DNA from: Opisthorchis felineus
Lineage: Eukaryota > Platyhelminthes > Trematoda > Opisthorchiida > Opisthorchiidae
Length of the DNA: 64,000 nucleotides
Assembly: GCA_004794785.1 (NCBI GenBank)
Contig: SJOL01007482.1
Span: forward strand, 228,157 to 292,156
Direction of reading: 5' to 3'
Shown here: piece after piece, positions 22,801 through 33,600 of the stretch
Layout of the letters: each line of letters starts with the position of its first letter
Position numbering within the stretch: position 1 is the first letter of the stretch
Made by a program: the position numbers and the translations under genes
Notes under the pieces: generated by a model
Database searches by the model: none
The model's input: only the letters and a program-made list of their open reading frames with translations
Told to the model about the DNA's origin: nothing

Positions 22801-24983
22801 AAACATCACAGCATAGTTATATGGCGTTATCAGAGGAAGAGGCATGCACAAACAGGTCATAACTAGTGTGACATGACCTTGAATGCAACAATAAGTATAA
22901 CTTTCTCTACGATCAGAATTGTTTGTGTAAGACAGGGAGAATCGGACGATGCATCGGCATCAACAGTCAACACGACCCAGTTAAGAAATGCTTAAATTGT
23001 CGACGAACTTTAAGGAACTTTAATGGCTGACTCTTTTTACGGATAAAGACGGAAGGTGGACGAGCTATCCACCACTCGTGTAACAGCAGCCACAAGTACA
23101 AGTCACCTGATAGACCAAAGTGACGTGTGCACACAGTGGATAGGTGCGGTACTTTTCGGTTGAAGGATAGCACAGGCCTAAGATCAGGACCTCTGACTCA
23201 GCCAACAACCACTGAATTGAATGCAACATTCGAGAATTAATGAGACATTTAGGACATGTGGCTCGTCAGGTCCATGCAGGGTGATAAATTTGCTGAGGAA
23301 CTGGATCTACTGTAAGATACCTAGCCCAGAACTTACGGAATTGGTGTTACGGTGTCCTATAAATGCAGCACCTCTGAAAGAATGTCTCAGAATTGCTCAG
23401 AAGTGTTCGCACCATATCCTAGACCAAACAAAGACAAATACCAATGATGAAGTATTTCAAAAGGATGTAGCCGGCAAAGTGGTCGTTATGTCCTGAAAAT
23501 GTCTTGAGTGAAAGAATGTGACGTAGCTGTGATTTATTGTTTTCCTTTTATAAAGCTAAAGGATTTCATACGGCGCCTGTGACTATTACGGTACTCTCGC
23601 GTACTGGTACCTTTTTTCAAAGAAACGACTGGTGGCAACACAACGAGGGTGAACTGTAGTTTAACCCATTCAAATATGATACACTTTCTCTAGAACAATG
23701 ATTTTTATTCTTCTAGCGTTTCATACCGTACTTCATTTCATCGCCAGTGTTTGCCACAAGGACAATGGAAAGTTACGATATATTATGTCACGTATATATC
23801 CGACAGGGTGGCAGGCGGTTTTCGTATCCGTCGTTCCTTTGGAATAGCTTCAAACAGTAAACTATCTAGGCAATATCATTGTACTTTTGTGTTCATTATA
23901 CTGCTTTCTTTTCATATGATCTTTACCTTAATGTTGCTGACTTGACAGAGTCACATGTCACACTAGTCGAATGTTCCGAAATAAAGTACTTGCTGCCTGG
24001 TAATTCGCTACTGGTTGGGCGGGGCTAACACAAATTTTATAATAAGATAATGATATCCACAGGAAACTGTTTGTTAAGGTCACCGAAAGTGGAATCACCT
24101 CAATTATTTCAGCGGGCATAAAACGAAAGTACATTCACTGTGATATTGAGAACGTAGGAGGTGCACGTGTCGCTCACACACCCCCCTGATCAGTACCAGT
24201 ACGATTAGACAGTGAGTTAAAACTTCTTCAGTTGTTGTTTCATTGCCATCGAAATAAGTGTGGCAGTCGGCGCTCAGAGTTGATATGGAATCAGTCTTCG
24301 TAATAAATCGAGGCAGAAAAAAGGCTTTTGAGGTTGCTGTTTAGCTACCGGTTGTGTATTTCCAATGAAGTAATCGACAAATGAAACCACAAAAAGCCAA
24401 AACTTACATTCAGCCTTTTGTGAAAGAATGTTGATGCATAGTAGAAGGACCTGGTGTGCTTGTTCAGCGAAAGTTAGTGTGTAATTCGTGGACACTGAAA
24501 AATTATATGGCTTGTAATCAGGAACAATTGCCCGTCAATAATTAAAATTTTTTATTAGTTTCAAGTGTTTTTATGGAACTGTGCTGTTTAGTACATCTGA
24601 ATAATTCACGTGACCTCACCCGTATAATGCGAAATATGTTTTCAGGATTTGAGGTTTCGGTTTTTCTTGTCCGCCCTCGCTGGGGATCACATCTCTGAGG
24701 AGATCGTTTTCAGGGTATCTCTTCCGGGACAGAATTTATCTGTGAAAGACAGCTAAGGGGAGTGGGCGAATGTGGTTATTATAATGTGCGGTCTTTTTTG
24801 ATGTGATGGCAGCATTTCCAGAGGGAGGTAACTCTGCATAATGTATAGCCAGATCACTTTTCCTGATACATCTAATAGGTCGTTTAGATACTCCAAATTA
24901 AGCCAACAGTAACAGGCATAAGTTGTGTTCTGTCGTTGTTTTGCATTCATCACATTATATGTTTCTTTGTATTTTCTCTAAAG
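19888..24983. other. Long gene-free stretch ending at a splice acceptor
   Basis: Several 65-93 codon frames occur on the plus strand (for example 21138-21401, 22376-22657 and 23221-23496), but none shows a domain or convincing splice flanks. I found no copies of the repeats seen elsewhere. The last 20 bases form a pyrimidine-rich tract ending in AAAG, the probable 3' splice site of the BEN-domain exon. Confidence 0.45.
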
Positions 24984-25197
24984 GGGCAAATCATCTTGTC
25001 GGATGCGCACCCAAACGTGAAGCTGTCCAAGGATATCTTTTACAGCCTGATAGTCAAGTCTTCTGGTAGTGCGACACGCCTCATTCGGCTCCTAATGAAA
25101 AGCTTCTTCACACAAGACGAATTAGCGGCTTCATCATTGTCGGGGGAAGGGATATACAAACAACGCCTTGAACCGAGTATCACAGAAGCCATAAAAA
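24984..25197 (+). CDS. Probable internal exon encoding a BEN domain
   Basis: A 71-codon segment has a product ending in ATRLIRLLMK, SFFTQDELAASSLSG and LEPSITEAIKS. An Leu-rich helix followed by FF-x-x-(D/E)ELA-x-SS-x-SG and then a L-(D/E)P-x-x-x-x-AI tail matches the C-terminal half of BEN domains. These are DNA- and protein-binding modules found in chromatin and transcription regulators such as BEND and NAC1 proteins. The upstream boundary is a good acceptor (TTTGTATTTTCTCTAAAG before 24984, phase 0). Downstream, AAAAA|GTTAGT at 25197/25198 is an acceptable donor. If it is not used, an in-frame TAG at 25200 ends the protein right where a BEN domain would end. I could not find the partner exons. 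The assignment rests on motif recall, not on a search. Confidence 0.6.
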
Positions 25198-25552
25198 GTT
25201 AGTGTAATTATTTTTGCCAATTACACCTTCGTTGATTTTTTTCATCGCACCTTAACTAGCTTTCAACACGTAATAATCAGATACAACACACGCGAGCTTG
25301 ATCCTGCGGCAGAAATCTTCTTCTGCCACTTCTACTTGATAATCACCACCTGTCAGTTTTAAAGTCCCGCGGCGAAGTTATGATCAGTTAGCTGACCATT
25401 GGATGGTAGTCAGCTTCCTAACAGTCATCAACGCATGGGACAATCCAGGGGAACCACCTGAATTAGAATCGTTAAATTTGGGCAGCACTTCTTCGCTCTT
25501 ATGCCACTGATCTTCTTCGCTCCTTGACAGATAAGAAGCAAAAAGATGCAAA
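25198..25552. other. Probable intron or 3' flank of the BEN exon
   Basis: No AATAAA poly(A) signal is seen shortly after the exon, which mildly favours splicing over termination. Nothing else is recognised before the palindromic element begins at 25553. Confidence 0.4.
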
Positions 25553-25593
25553 ACGTGACACGCCGACTAGTCATAAGGTTGGTGAAAACTCTT

Positions 25594-25646
25594 CGACAGC
25601 CGACGACCGGTTTCGCCCTTCTTCGGGCTCATCAGGTTGGCGCATT
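25594..25646 (-). ncRNA. Minimal hammerhead ribozyme, intact core
   Basis: On the minus strand, CUGAUGA (complement of 25629-25635) is followed by stem II GCCC-GAAGAA-GGGC (25615-25628), GAAA (25611-25614), ACCGGU as stem III (25606-25611, sharing the last A), and C17 at 25605. Stem I pairs GCCAAC upstream with GUCGGC downstream, 5 of 6 pairs. All invariant core bases of the hammerhead fold are present. Stem III is a 6-base self-complementary sequence with no loop. One molecule could not close it, so two molecules would pair through it, as described for dimeric hammerheads of Penelope-like elements. Predicted cleavage is 3' of C17. Activity is inferred, not shown. Confidence 0.75.
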
Positions 25647-25925
25647 CCCCACGTTTCCGTCAACCTTATGTTCTACTTGAACCCAAATCGCACGAAGTTA
25701 GCGAAATACACTCCTCTGCATACCAATTTGGTTTTGACGAAGGACTCACCTAAAACCCCGCTGAATCTCTCGCTTATGGTGTTTTTAAAGTGTTGTTTGA
25801 GAGATTAGGCTGGAATCCAGTTGAGTTTACCGTCAAAACCAAATTGGTATGCAGATGAATGTGTAAGTTAAATTTCGTGCAGTTTGGGTTCAAGTAGAAC
25901 AAATGGTTGACGGAAACTAGAGGAT

Positions 25926-25975
25926 TGCACCAACCTGATGAGCCCGAAGAAGGGCGGAACCGGTCGTGGGCTGTC
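25926..25975 (+). ncRNA. Minimal hammerhead ribozyme, one core substitution
   Basis: CUGAUGA at 25935-25941, stem II GCCC-GAAGAA-GGGC at 25942-25955, then GGAA where GAAA is required (25956-25959), followed by CCGGU and C. The second base of the GAAA strand (A13 in the standard numbering) is G, a position at which changes abolish cleavage in studied hammerheads. This arm's ribozyme is therefore probably dead, while its mirror copy at 25594-25646 is intact. Stem I is CCAAC with GUGGG, with one A-G mismatch. Confidence 0.7.
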
Positions 25976-26015
25976 GAAGTTTCCAGCAACCTTATGACTA
26001 GTTAGTGTGTCACGT

Positions 26016-29000
26016 CTATGCGGAACGTACTTTAAGGGTTCGAACTGTTTATAGTGCTAGATTTGGTTTAATGCCATAAAGTTGGGTCACAAAACTCTCC
26101 GTTAGGTCTACGATTTTACAAGTGCACACAACACCATGTTAACCCGGCAGCATGCGACTCCTATGTGGGTGGTGCTGATCAGATGAGTATGCATAGCTAA
26201 ATGAAACAAACATTCGGTCCAGCTTGAAGTTTTCTATCAACCTTCTGGCAAGAACAAATATCAAACGAAATGAAGTAAATGTGAGATTGCAAAGTGCTCG
26301 TACCAACAAAATGACTCGGATATGCCTCAAGAGGAGAGCGTGTTAATAGAGGAGAGTTTGGATGGAGAAACTATGGCTGCAAAGTGAGACAGCCGAATAG
26401 CAAAAGCTTGTACGTTAAACTATTAGATGCGTAGATAGGTTTGCCTAAGTGGTGTGAAAATTTGTCATGCGCTTTTGAGTTTCGTGATTGTGAACTGTGT
26501 ACCCGGGTTCGGAATGAGAAGTCGAATTCGGGTGATTCAGGTAGACCGATATGTCACTAGATTAACTTTACGAGGCTGAAACAGCCTTTTATGAGGCATC
26601 GGATAGTGGGGGTAGCAAAGTTCGTTGCCCGAAAAAATCAGATGGTGACGTTAAGTATTCAAAAATCAGATCACACGTCTGACACAAGTCTGCCACTTTG
26701 CGCACCAGCCAACCGAAATGGTGATCCGCACGCTTTTTCTCGCAAACCTGTAAGTCTTGTTCTCACATACTGGACTGGCGAATATCTCGTAACATATCCC
26801 GATTTGAATGCATTGCTCTGCTACCGTCAGGCGAGTTTCCTCTATTTCACATATTTGTTACAGTCATAGCAATTCGAAGTATGGACAGGATAAACTGCTA
26901 TCACACCTTGTTGGGGAAGTAATCAATAGCGTGCTTGATACATACGCAGTGGTTCTGCTGGTTTATTAACTATTCACATCATACGCATAGAAACTCGTTG
27001 TATTCTCTTTTTATTGAAAGGATTTTATTGTAACCACGTTTCAAGTAGGTTGAGGCCTCAGTTTTGAATAGTGACTCAGATACCTGAGGAAAATACAAAA
27101 TGGTAAATCTTGAGTTTCGTCTCGTATACAAGGCCCTAAAACAGACTTGGATTGGCACTCTTTGAGCTTTTGACCTGCAACTGGACACCCAAACTATAGC
27201 CTTCCATTTCAATAGGGCGATCGAGCACAAAGTGAGCCCAGGATTTGTCCGTTCACCTGGCTCCTTGTATGCATTTCGGCAAGATCACTGCAAAAATTTA
27301 ACAACTTGCCAATTGGTAACTTATTTTATTGAGCTGTTTCAGTCACTTTATGATAACCAGGATTCAGTCTGTTTTGGAACAAACAAGTATACCAAATAAA
27401 TGGATAAATGATATAGTTTCATATGCAAGTTCCAATAAAATGGGAGCATATTTCGACGAGTGCTTTTAGCACATAATTCCCAAAAGTTAACCAGCAGGGA
27501 TTCTCCGGAGGGAAAACCATGCCACAGCTGTTTCAAGGTAGCCAGTTTTCCCGTCAAGCGGGTTTAAAGACAAAAAGCATCTCTGTCCTGAATTAAGTTG
27601 TGTATGTGACGTCAAGACTGCCGTTGTTCCGAATTTCAACAATTGTGTGTGGATGTTTTCTCGAACGGATATGCCATGAACTCCTGGTAATTCGGTTGAC
27701 AGCGATTAGTTTTTTTAAATGGAACCTTGATTATGTACGCAAGACACCAGACAATAGTGACCAATCCCTGGCTAATTATCTATGGGAGAGGCAGGAGTTT
27801 TTTTCTGACTGATGCACTGGTTGATATTTCAGTCATTTTCAGACTGCGTAGCATATAAGCTGGGGGGACATTTGTATTTAGTGGGACGATTAAGTAATCC
27901 TAGTAGCCGCCAAAATATCGTAGAATTTTGCAGCATGCGAAATAACACTGATCTTTATCCTTAGAATACTGGAATAAAATACCTATAGAATACCTTAGAA
28001 TACCTATCGACTCGACACTCGGTAATAAAATAGAACAGTACTGTCTCCACATAACAACTCAACGTGTAACGACGCTGCCCATAATAGGAACATTCGACCA
28101 TCCACGGTGTTCACAGGTGTAAGACTATTCGTTCATTCATATGACTGTTACCTCCAATGCGACCAGTTTCACTCGGATGTTTCGAGGTTTTACTCCAGAA
28201 ACACCATCGTATTCTTCAAGTAACCGTATTCGCAGGAAATTCCCCGCGGTGTGCGTGTGCGCATACATACAGCCTGAGTCTCGTTGGGACTTACAAATCA
28301 TGCGATCACGTATGATGTAAATCAGCCTCCTTGTAACATGAATAACCAAGTTTAAGAAGCTAGTGCCCAGAAAAATAGACCTAATCGTTCTACTTCTCAA
28401 GATAGGTCTGTCTAGATGCCTGGGCGATCATTGCGGAAGTAAGCCCAACCAAGACACTATTAAATCTGGTTTATTTTATGGAAGTTAGTACACTTTACTC
28501 TTCATAACTAGGACTGTGGAGCCAGTCAGCCAACTACATGCTGATGTTATAGGCAAAAATAAGTAGTTTTCTTTGTGCGACTTCCCCGAGTTGTTGCCAA
28601 CGTTTGGGCTTCAGGTGAAGTATGTTTCCTGAGTTTATGGTACCCAAATTAAGGTCTTAAGCATATCGCATTCCGACACAAATACCTACCATATCTGGAC
28701 ATTAACCGCGTCCTCTTGGCAGCATTGTGTCCACAAAAACTAGTTTATGAGTGTCATTTGCATAACATCCGTTCAAACTAGCTACTCTCTCGTACCATTC
28801 TCATGAAATATTCACAGTTACTCATGTTGTACTGGGAACAGATGGCATCGCTTCGAGAGATGAGTCAGACAGCCATGTCTCTCCGCTCTTGTGCCTTCAG
28901 TGGTTTTGAAGAAACTCTGGGCACAATTGGTACACACTGGGGTACAGAGTGTAGTCATGGTTTTCATATTCATTGTACTCTGTGTTTTTGGCATGAGCAG

Positions 29001-31065
29001 TCGGACGTGGTCAGAACAAGAAATAATTTCTGTGTGAACAGGTAGGAAAAAATTCGGAAAAATCTGCACGGAAAAGATCTTTTTGGCACTTGAGGATGGA
29101 TATGGTCGTTATTCGTAATGGCTTAGTTTGCGCATCGACGTGGAGTTCTCATCGAATTGAACGATACTCTGCACGTCAGTTTTTTATCTGTTCTTACAAT
29201 CTAAAACGAGAATACAACAGAAGAATCCCTTAAGTCACTATTTTGGATGTTTTGTGGAGAGAGCAACTCCAGCGAACCTAAGTTCAGCAGCGCGGTACGC
29301 TGGTATCTTATCTCCTTTGTTAGTCAAGAACGTTATCCGCGATATAGGGGCGAGACTTTAGTCAGTTCTCCCTCCAACCTTTACTGGACGAAGTAGTCTC
29401 TCTAAGTGATACAAACGTGATCATTATTGTCATTCTCAGAAAATTTCATCTACTTATGCAAAAACATTTTAGAAGGGGAAAACAGACAGCCCAACTGAAA
29501 AAGTCGAATTGTTCATCTACTGGAGTCACAATATTTTATTTACCAAACAAAAATAACTTCCAGGCAAATTAGATATGGTAAGAACTTGGAACTATCCTGC
29601 GATGTATGTAGCTGGAAACTCAGCACCCACACAAGTTACCGCTCTTCATAGCATATTTGATTAATTGTGAACTTTCTCTCCCCTGAAGACTGCAAACATG
29701 ATGTGCACCATAAAAAATGCCTTCAGAATAGGATAGTTTAATAATACACTTTTTTGCTGACATACTCATTGATGTTTTGGAGACAAACTCTTGTTGGCAC
29801 ACTCCCCACACAGAATAAAAGATGAGCTTATGCCAACGGGATTTTTCAATGAGACACCTGCTTTTTGCAACTCGAGTTCGTTTGACCCAAGGGGATTGGG
29901 CGTTGACACCAAATCTTTTCGGCTTCACTGACCACATGTGTACCAGGTGTGCATTTTTCCCACACGACGGCTATTGAACCTCGTCACCGACATGGCGTAC
30001 ATATTTCTTCTACACGGTGAACGACATTTCTTCTCACGCACATTTGACACCAGATGTTTGCCACTCGACGCGGTGATGTTTCCCATTGGTGCATGGCTTT
30101 ATACGCATGAATAAGGAGAACCTATGCCAAACATCTATTAATTATAGTACCCCCACTAAATAAACACCCAACAGTCGACTATCCCCCCTAGAGAAGGTGG
30201 TTTCCACGACTCAAACATTTTCTCTACGGGCTTTCTGCCTCGGTAAGAAAAAACCAAGATCACAACAAGAAATGCTCAGTACCAAACGGTTTCTGCTTAT
30301 TACTCCATATCCCATTTAAGTGAGAGCTCACTAGTTTCTACCTACAAAATTTTTGGGAAACCGGTCGGGCAAAACGACGTAGTCGTGTTGCCATTAGAGA
30401 GGGAGCGTTAATTGAGATGTATATGCTGAGGTCAACAGATCAATCAGAGTGGTCTTATGCAGTCATTGATTCAGTCATTCCTCCTGGAGAGCAAATGTCT
30501 GAGCACCCTATCAAGTCAAAATTACAAGGGTATCGTTCACCTTCCAGTATGTCGGTCGAGAGGATGGGGGGATAAAATCAGCAATCCCTTTGCTTTAGGG
30601 CGCTTAGGACGGTCTTTCTGGCTGGAATCTTTGACGAAACCATCCAGGAAACGTATGAACCCACCAGAATACCGATTAGCTGAGGGTGGGGGAGTAGAGC
30701 GCACTTCCCAATTGATGCCTGTAACGCGTGACCCTAAACCTGGCACTGAGCCTTGAGGCAAGCGATCATCCACAGCACTGTCAAAAGATCTATGTATGTC
30801 ATTAATTTTTCTATGTATGTGAAACTGGGTCGCATACTCCCACGGGAGCCTTTACGTAACGATTTCACTGAGGGCCCAATATGACCTGGGCATATCCGAC
30901 AACTTGTGCTTTACAGCACAACAAAGCATGTCCACCGTAAGCATAAGATCAACTTTCCAGCCCTGGTTACTGCAGGCTTGCTCGTCCTGCAGCTTAACTC
31001 CAACTCGCCTGTTAGGGTCACATTGAAGCTACACACTGATAACCTGTGATTTAGGTCACTGTCCT

Positions 31066-31067
<2 letters not shown>
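26016..31067. other. Long gene-free stretch, probably intronic or intergenic
   Basis: I see no convincing exon. Minus 29620-29937 (105 codons) and plus 30457-30756 (99 codons) are the longest frames and show no domain. Overlapping frames at 28803-29069 on both strands cancel each other as evidence. A short near-tandem AGAATACCTAT motif occurs at about 27970-28010. A GGGTTCGAAC near 26037 resembles a B box but lacks an A box. Confidence 0.45.

Positions 31068-31103
<36 letters not shown>
31068..31103. repeat. (AT)18 microsatellite
   Basis: A pure AT dinucleotide run of 36 bases. No associated element tail was identified. Confidence 0.9.
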
Positions 31104-31106
<3 letters not shown>

Positions 31107-31934
31107 CACATCGAGATGAAGTATTTCAACATCTGCTAGTGGGGTATCCTTTGGAGGAAAGGGTCTCAAGAAGTCATACACAGGTTACCTTTCCGAATAA
31201 TTTTTCTTTGGTCAGACAAACAGTTGGACGGTACCTTTAACACTTCGGGGTATTTGCCCACTTGCCAGTGGGCAGGGTAAACGACTTCAAGTCGGATTGC
31301 TGCGAACAGCATCTACGAAATTGTTTGAGTAACCCACGAGCACTTTATAGAAGATTTGCACTAATGCCAAGATTAAGGTACTAGCCTCATGGTGTTTTGT
31401 GAGTAACATTCCGGGAGAGGAATAGTCTTCCGCCTGACTGAAGTAGATGTACACGACCATACCCCGCCCACACATGCACCTCAGGGCATCTCAGTTTGAA
31501 CATATCTTGGAATCACCATACCCCAAGGCGAGTGCGAGGGATCAAGCTTCGCTCACAAACTCAGATGACAAATGATCGGAGGTTAACAAGCCCCTTTTTG
31601 GACACACGAGTGGCGGGGGACAGGTGAGAAATGCACTTCCATTCGACGGAAGCGACTGTTACACAATTCTCTCGACCTGTAGACAGGCCGTTCCGCGAAA
31701 GTGCTGGGAAAGTAGCCAAACGATAGGATAAATATTAGTGATATGCTGAGACAGTGACGGGCTCGGGTTATCTCCAAACTATTGTAGAATCACTCCCCAT
31801 CCTTTAAATTCCGATCAGCCTGGCAAAGACCATCAACTCAGTCTTGCTATTCCACAAGACGTAAACCAGCACGCCATTCGTTGTCCATTTGCAGATTAAC
31901 TTCAGCTGAATTAGTCGCTGTCGATTGCCTTCGA
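31104..31934. other. Gene-free stretch, nothing recognised
   Basis: Only frames of 64 codons or fewer lie fully within it, on the minus strand (31287-31475, 31583-31777). A 75-codon minus frame from 31804 runs on into the hammerhead-family copy. No domain, no repeat shared with the rest of the window. Confidence 0.5.
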
Positions 31935-32175
31935 TCGGATCTATTGCACAAAGGCCGCCCGATGTTTCGGCAGGAACGTTCTCGAAATATTTTTCGAGAC
32001 CCAACACTACTATTATGTTAATTAAAAACACTTAGGCAACCCACTATCAGTTTCGCCCTTCTTGGGCTAGTCCCCGAGATTTCACCAACCACATTTTAAT
32101 GTTGTTCAAACTGAAACATGAAGCACCTTTGTGAGGCATATTCGGTTGAAGATCATTATAAACGAGACATTCAGT
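31935..32175 (-). repeat. Decayed hammerhead-family element copy
   Basis: Three pieces of the family are present. A GCACAAAGGCCG-like segment (31946-31957) continues to ATTTTTCGAGAC and corresponds to the central segment of the copy at 53470-53850. A minus-strand hammerhead relic follows at about 32048-32080, with GAAAC and stem II GCCC-AAGAA-GGGC kept but CUGAUGA lost. An AAACTGAAACATGAAGCACC segment (about 32109-32128) then leads to ATTCGGTTGAAGATC in plus orientation, matching 49088-49130. The mixed orientations are typical of this family. Confidence 0.55.
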
Positions 32176-33529
32176 TGACATTAATTTGAATCGCAAATGG
32201 GTGTGTAATTCCCTTTATTCACAGTCTGGTGTTAGAGTAGGAAGTGGGTCTGATGAAGACTCCGCCACCGCGCATACCAAATAATCCTTAAGGAAAGCGA
32301 AACGGGACCGCCGAAGCATTTTCAGTAATGTTCATCGGACCAGTCTATCTTTACTCTCAACCTAAACGGATTTTTGCTGCCAATCTGATATCGACCGAAC
32401 CTTCAGCCGGTAGCTAGACGGCCGTTGTGGACTTACCTAGATGATTCCTCAGGTACACAAGCGTGAATTGGTTGATCACTTATCAAAATTGGCACTTTGC
32501 CGCTTTGCCACGTTGTTTTTTTGGATGGCTTTGGATAGAACGACGTAAACTTCCACATAAATGTAATTAAACGACGTGATTATCTTGGATGATACCTAGA
32601 ATATATCTCATCTTCGAGGGTTAAATGTCTCATATTATTCGTTTCTCATTGTGTTCTGGGGGTATTTCGCTTACGGGGAGGTGCAATCTATAAGACAAAA
32701 GTTTTGGTTCAATAAACACGAAGTTGAATGCGTAACGTGAGCTCACTTATTGAAGTGATGCTCTATGGGTTGCGTATAGGACGTCTTATCATTCTGAAAC
32801 AAAAAGATACCGTGCAGATACCGTCGGTCCCTCATTATTTAATGTAGTTTCAATCTTTACTCCTATGACAACGTTTCTACTGCAATCACCGGTGCTCCCA
32901 ACAGACCAGCATTTTTTGACTGATTGCGCTTAGGCTTTCGTAGGATTTGCTGGCTGATAAGCAGCTTCATACATTCAGTTCATTTTTTCATAACTACGCG
33001 CAAGCATCCAGTGATGCAGCAACTGTCCGAGGGTAAATCCACATCGAATGCTACCATCCGAAGTGATTTGTCTATAGATCAGGTCCTGCGTTATAGTGAC
33101 AGACTCCAAGTACTATTCAGACGTAATAAAACACATGAAGGGAACGGTTGCAATCGTCCAAATGGGTACATTTTTTGTAGATTTCACAAAAGTATCATAT
33201 ATATGTCCATATTTGTACGGCGTTTGACACACTGACGAATGATGTTTGCTCCTCCCAGTTGAGGTGTCGTAAGCTGCAGACAAATCACGACCAAGTTTAA
33301 GTGAACACAGCCAGGTTCTTTTCCGTATCCATATTTTTTCTGCATCTACGCACTGTGCTTTTGCAGCTAGTGCTGTGTTTTGTTTGTGCAAATGTGATAT
33401 GTACTCTGCTGTATCGTATAGAGTTTGCTTGAATTACTGCTTTTATTCAACTATTAGTTAACCATATCCCGAAAATAAATCATCTTGTATAGACGTAACA
33501 CTCTACTCATAAGCTACCATCATAAACTG
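32176..33529. other. Gene-free stretch, nothing recognised
   Basis: The 103-codon plus frame 32924-33235 and the opposing 92-codon minus frame 33113-33391 overlap without motif support. CTGATGA at 32250 followed much later by GCGAAAC does not make a hammerhead because no stem II can be drawn between them. Confidence 0.45.
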
Positions 33530-33600
33530 GATGCAGGATGCAGTTGAGTCTCCCGTCAGAACCAAATTCGTATGCAAATAGGAGTATTTGCCAAAATAAA
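33530..33600 (+). repeat. Fragment of hammerhead-family element (arm only)
   Basis: GATGCAGTTGAGTCTCCCGT (33537-33556), followed by CAGAACCAAATTCGTATGCA, aligns with the inner arm of the palindromic element at about 25817-25853 (CAGTTGAGTTTACCGTCAAA, then ACCAAATTGGTATGCAG). The hammerhead itself is absent. Confidence 0.5.

Larger units (their letters stand above)
25553..26015. mobile_element. Palindromic hammerhead-bearing element (Penelope-like repeat pair?)
   Basis: The two arms (25553-25771 and 25799-26015) are inverted copies of each other, roughly 85 percent identical by eye, separated by 27 bases. The outer ends are exact inverted repeats (ACGTGACAC at 25553-25561, GTGTCACGT at 26007-26015). 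Each arm has, from outside in: a TGACTAGT/CATAAGGTT block, TTCGACAGCC, a hammerhead motif, TTTCCGTCAACC, GTTCTACTTGAACCCAAA, and CAGATTTGGTTTTGACG-like sequence. Related single or rearranged copies lie at 43.9, 48.9, 52.4 and 53.5 kb. Minimal hammerheads in flanking repeats are known for Penelope-like retroelements, which often carry such repeats in varied orientations. No transposase or reverse transcriptase lies between the arms, so this could equally be described as a fold-back or MITE-like unit. No clear target-site duplication was seen. Confidence 0.7.

Noticed and set aside
25524..25989. Opposing frames of 94 and 71 codons with [11 protein letters not shown] in both
   Set aside because: The shared peptide is the antisense translation of the two hammerhead arms of the palindrome, not a protein family.
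28803..29069. Opposing 80- and 83-codon frames, the minus one with several Cys residues
   Set aside because: The Cys and His spacing fits no zinc-finger pattern I know, and the two frames undermine each other.
32250..32306. CTGATGA followed by GCGAAAC, a possible hammerhead
   Set aside because: The two strands are about 45 bases apart and no stem II can be formed between them. Stem III is not palindromic.
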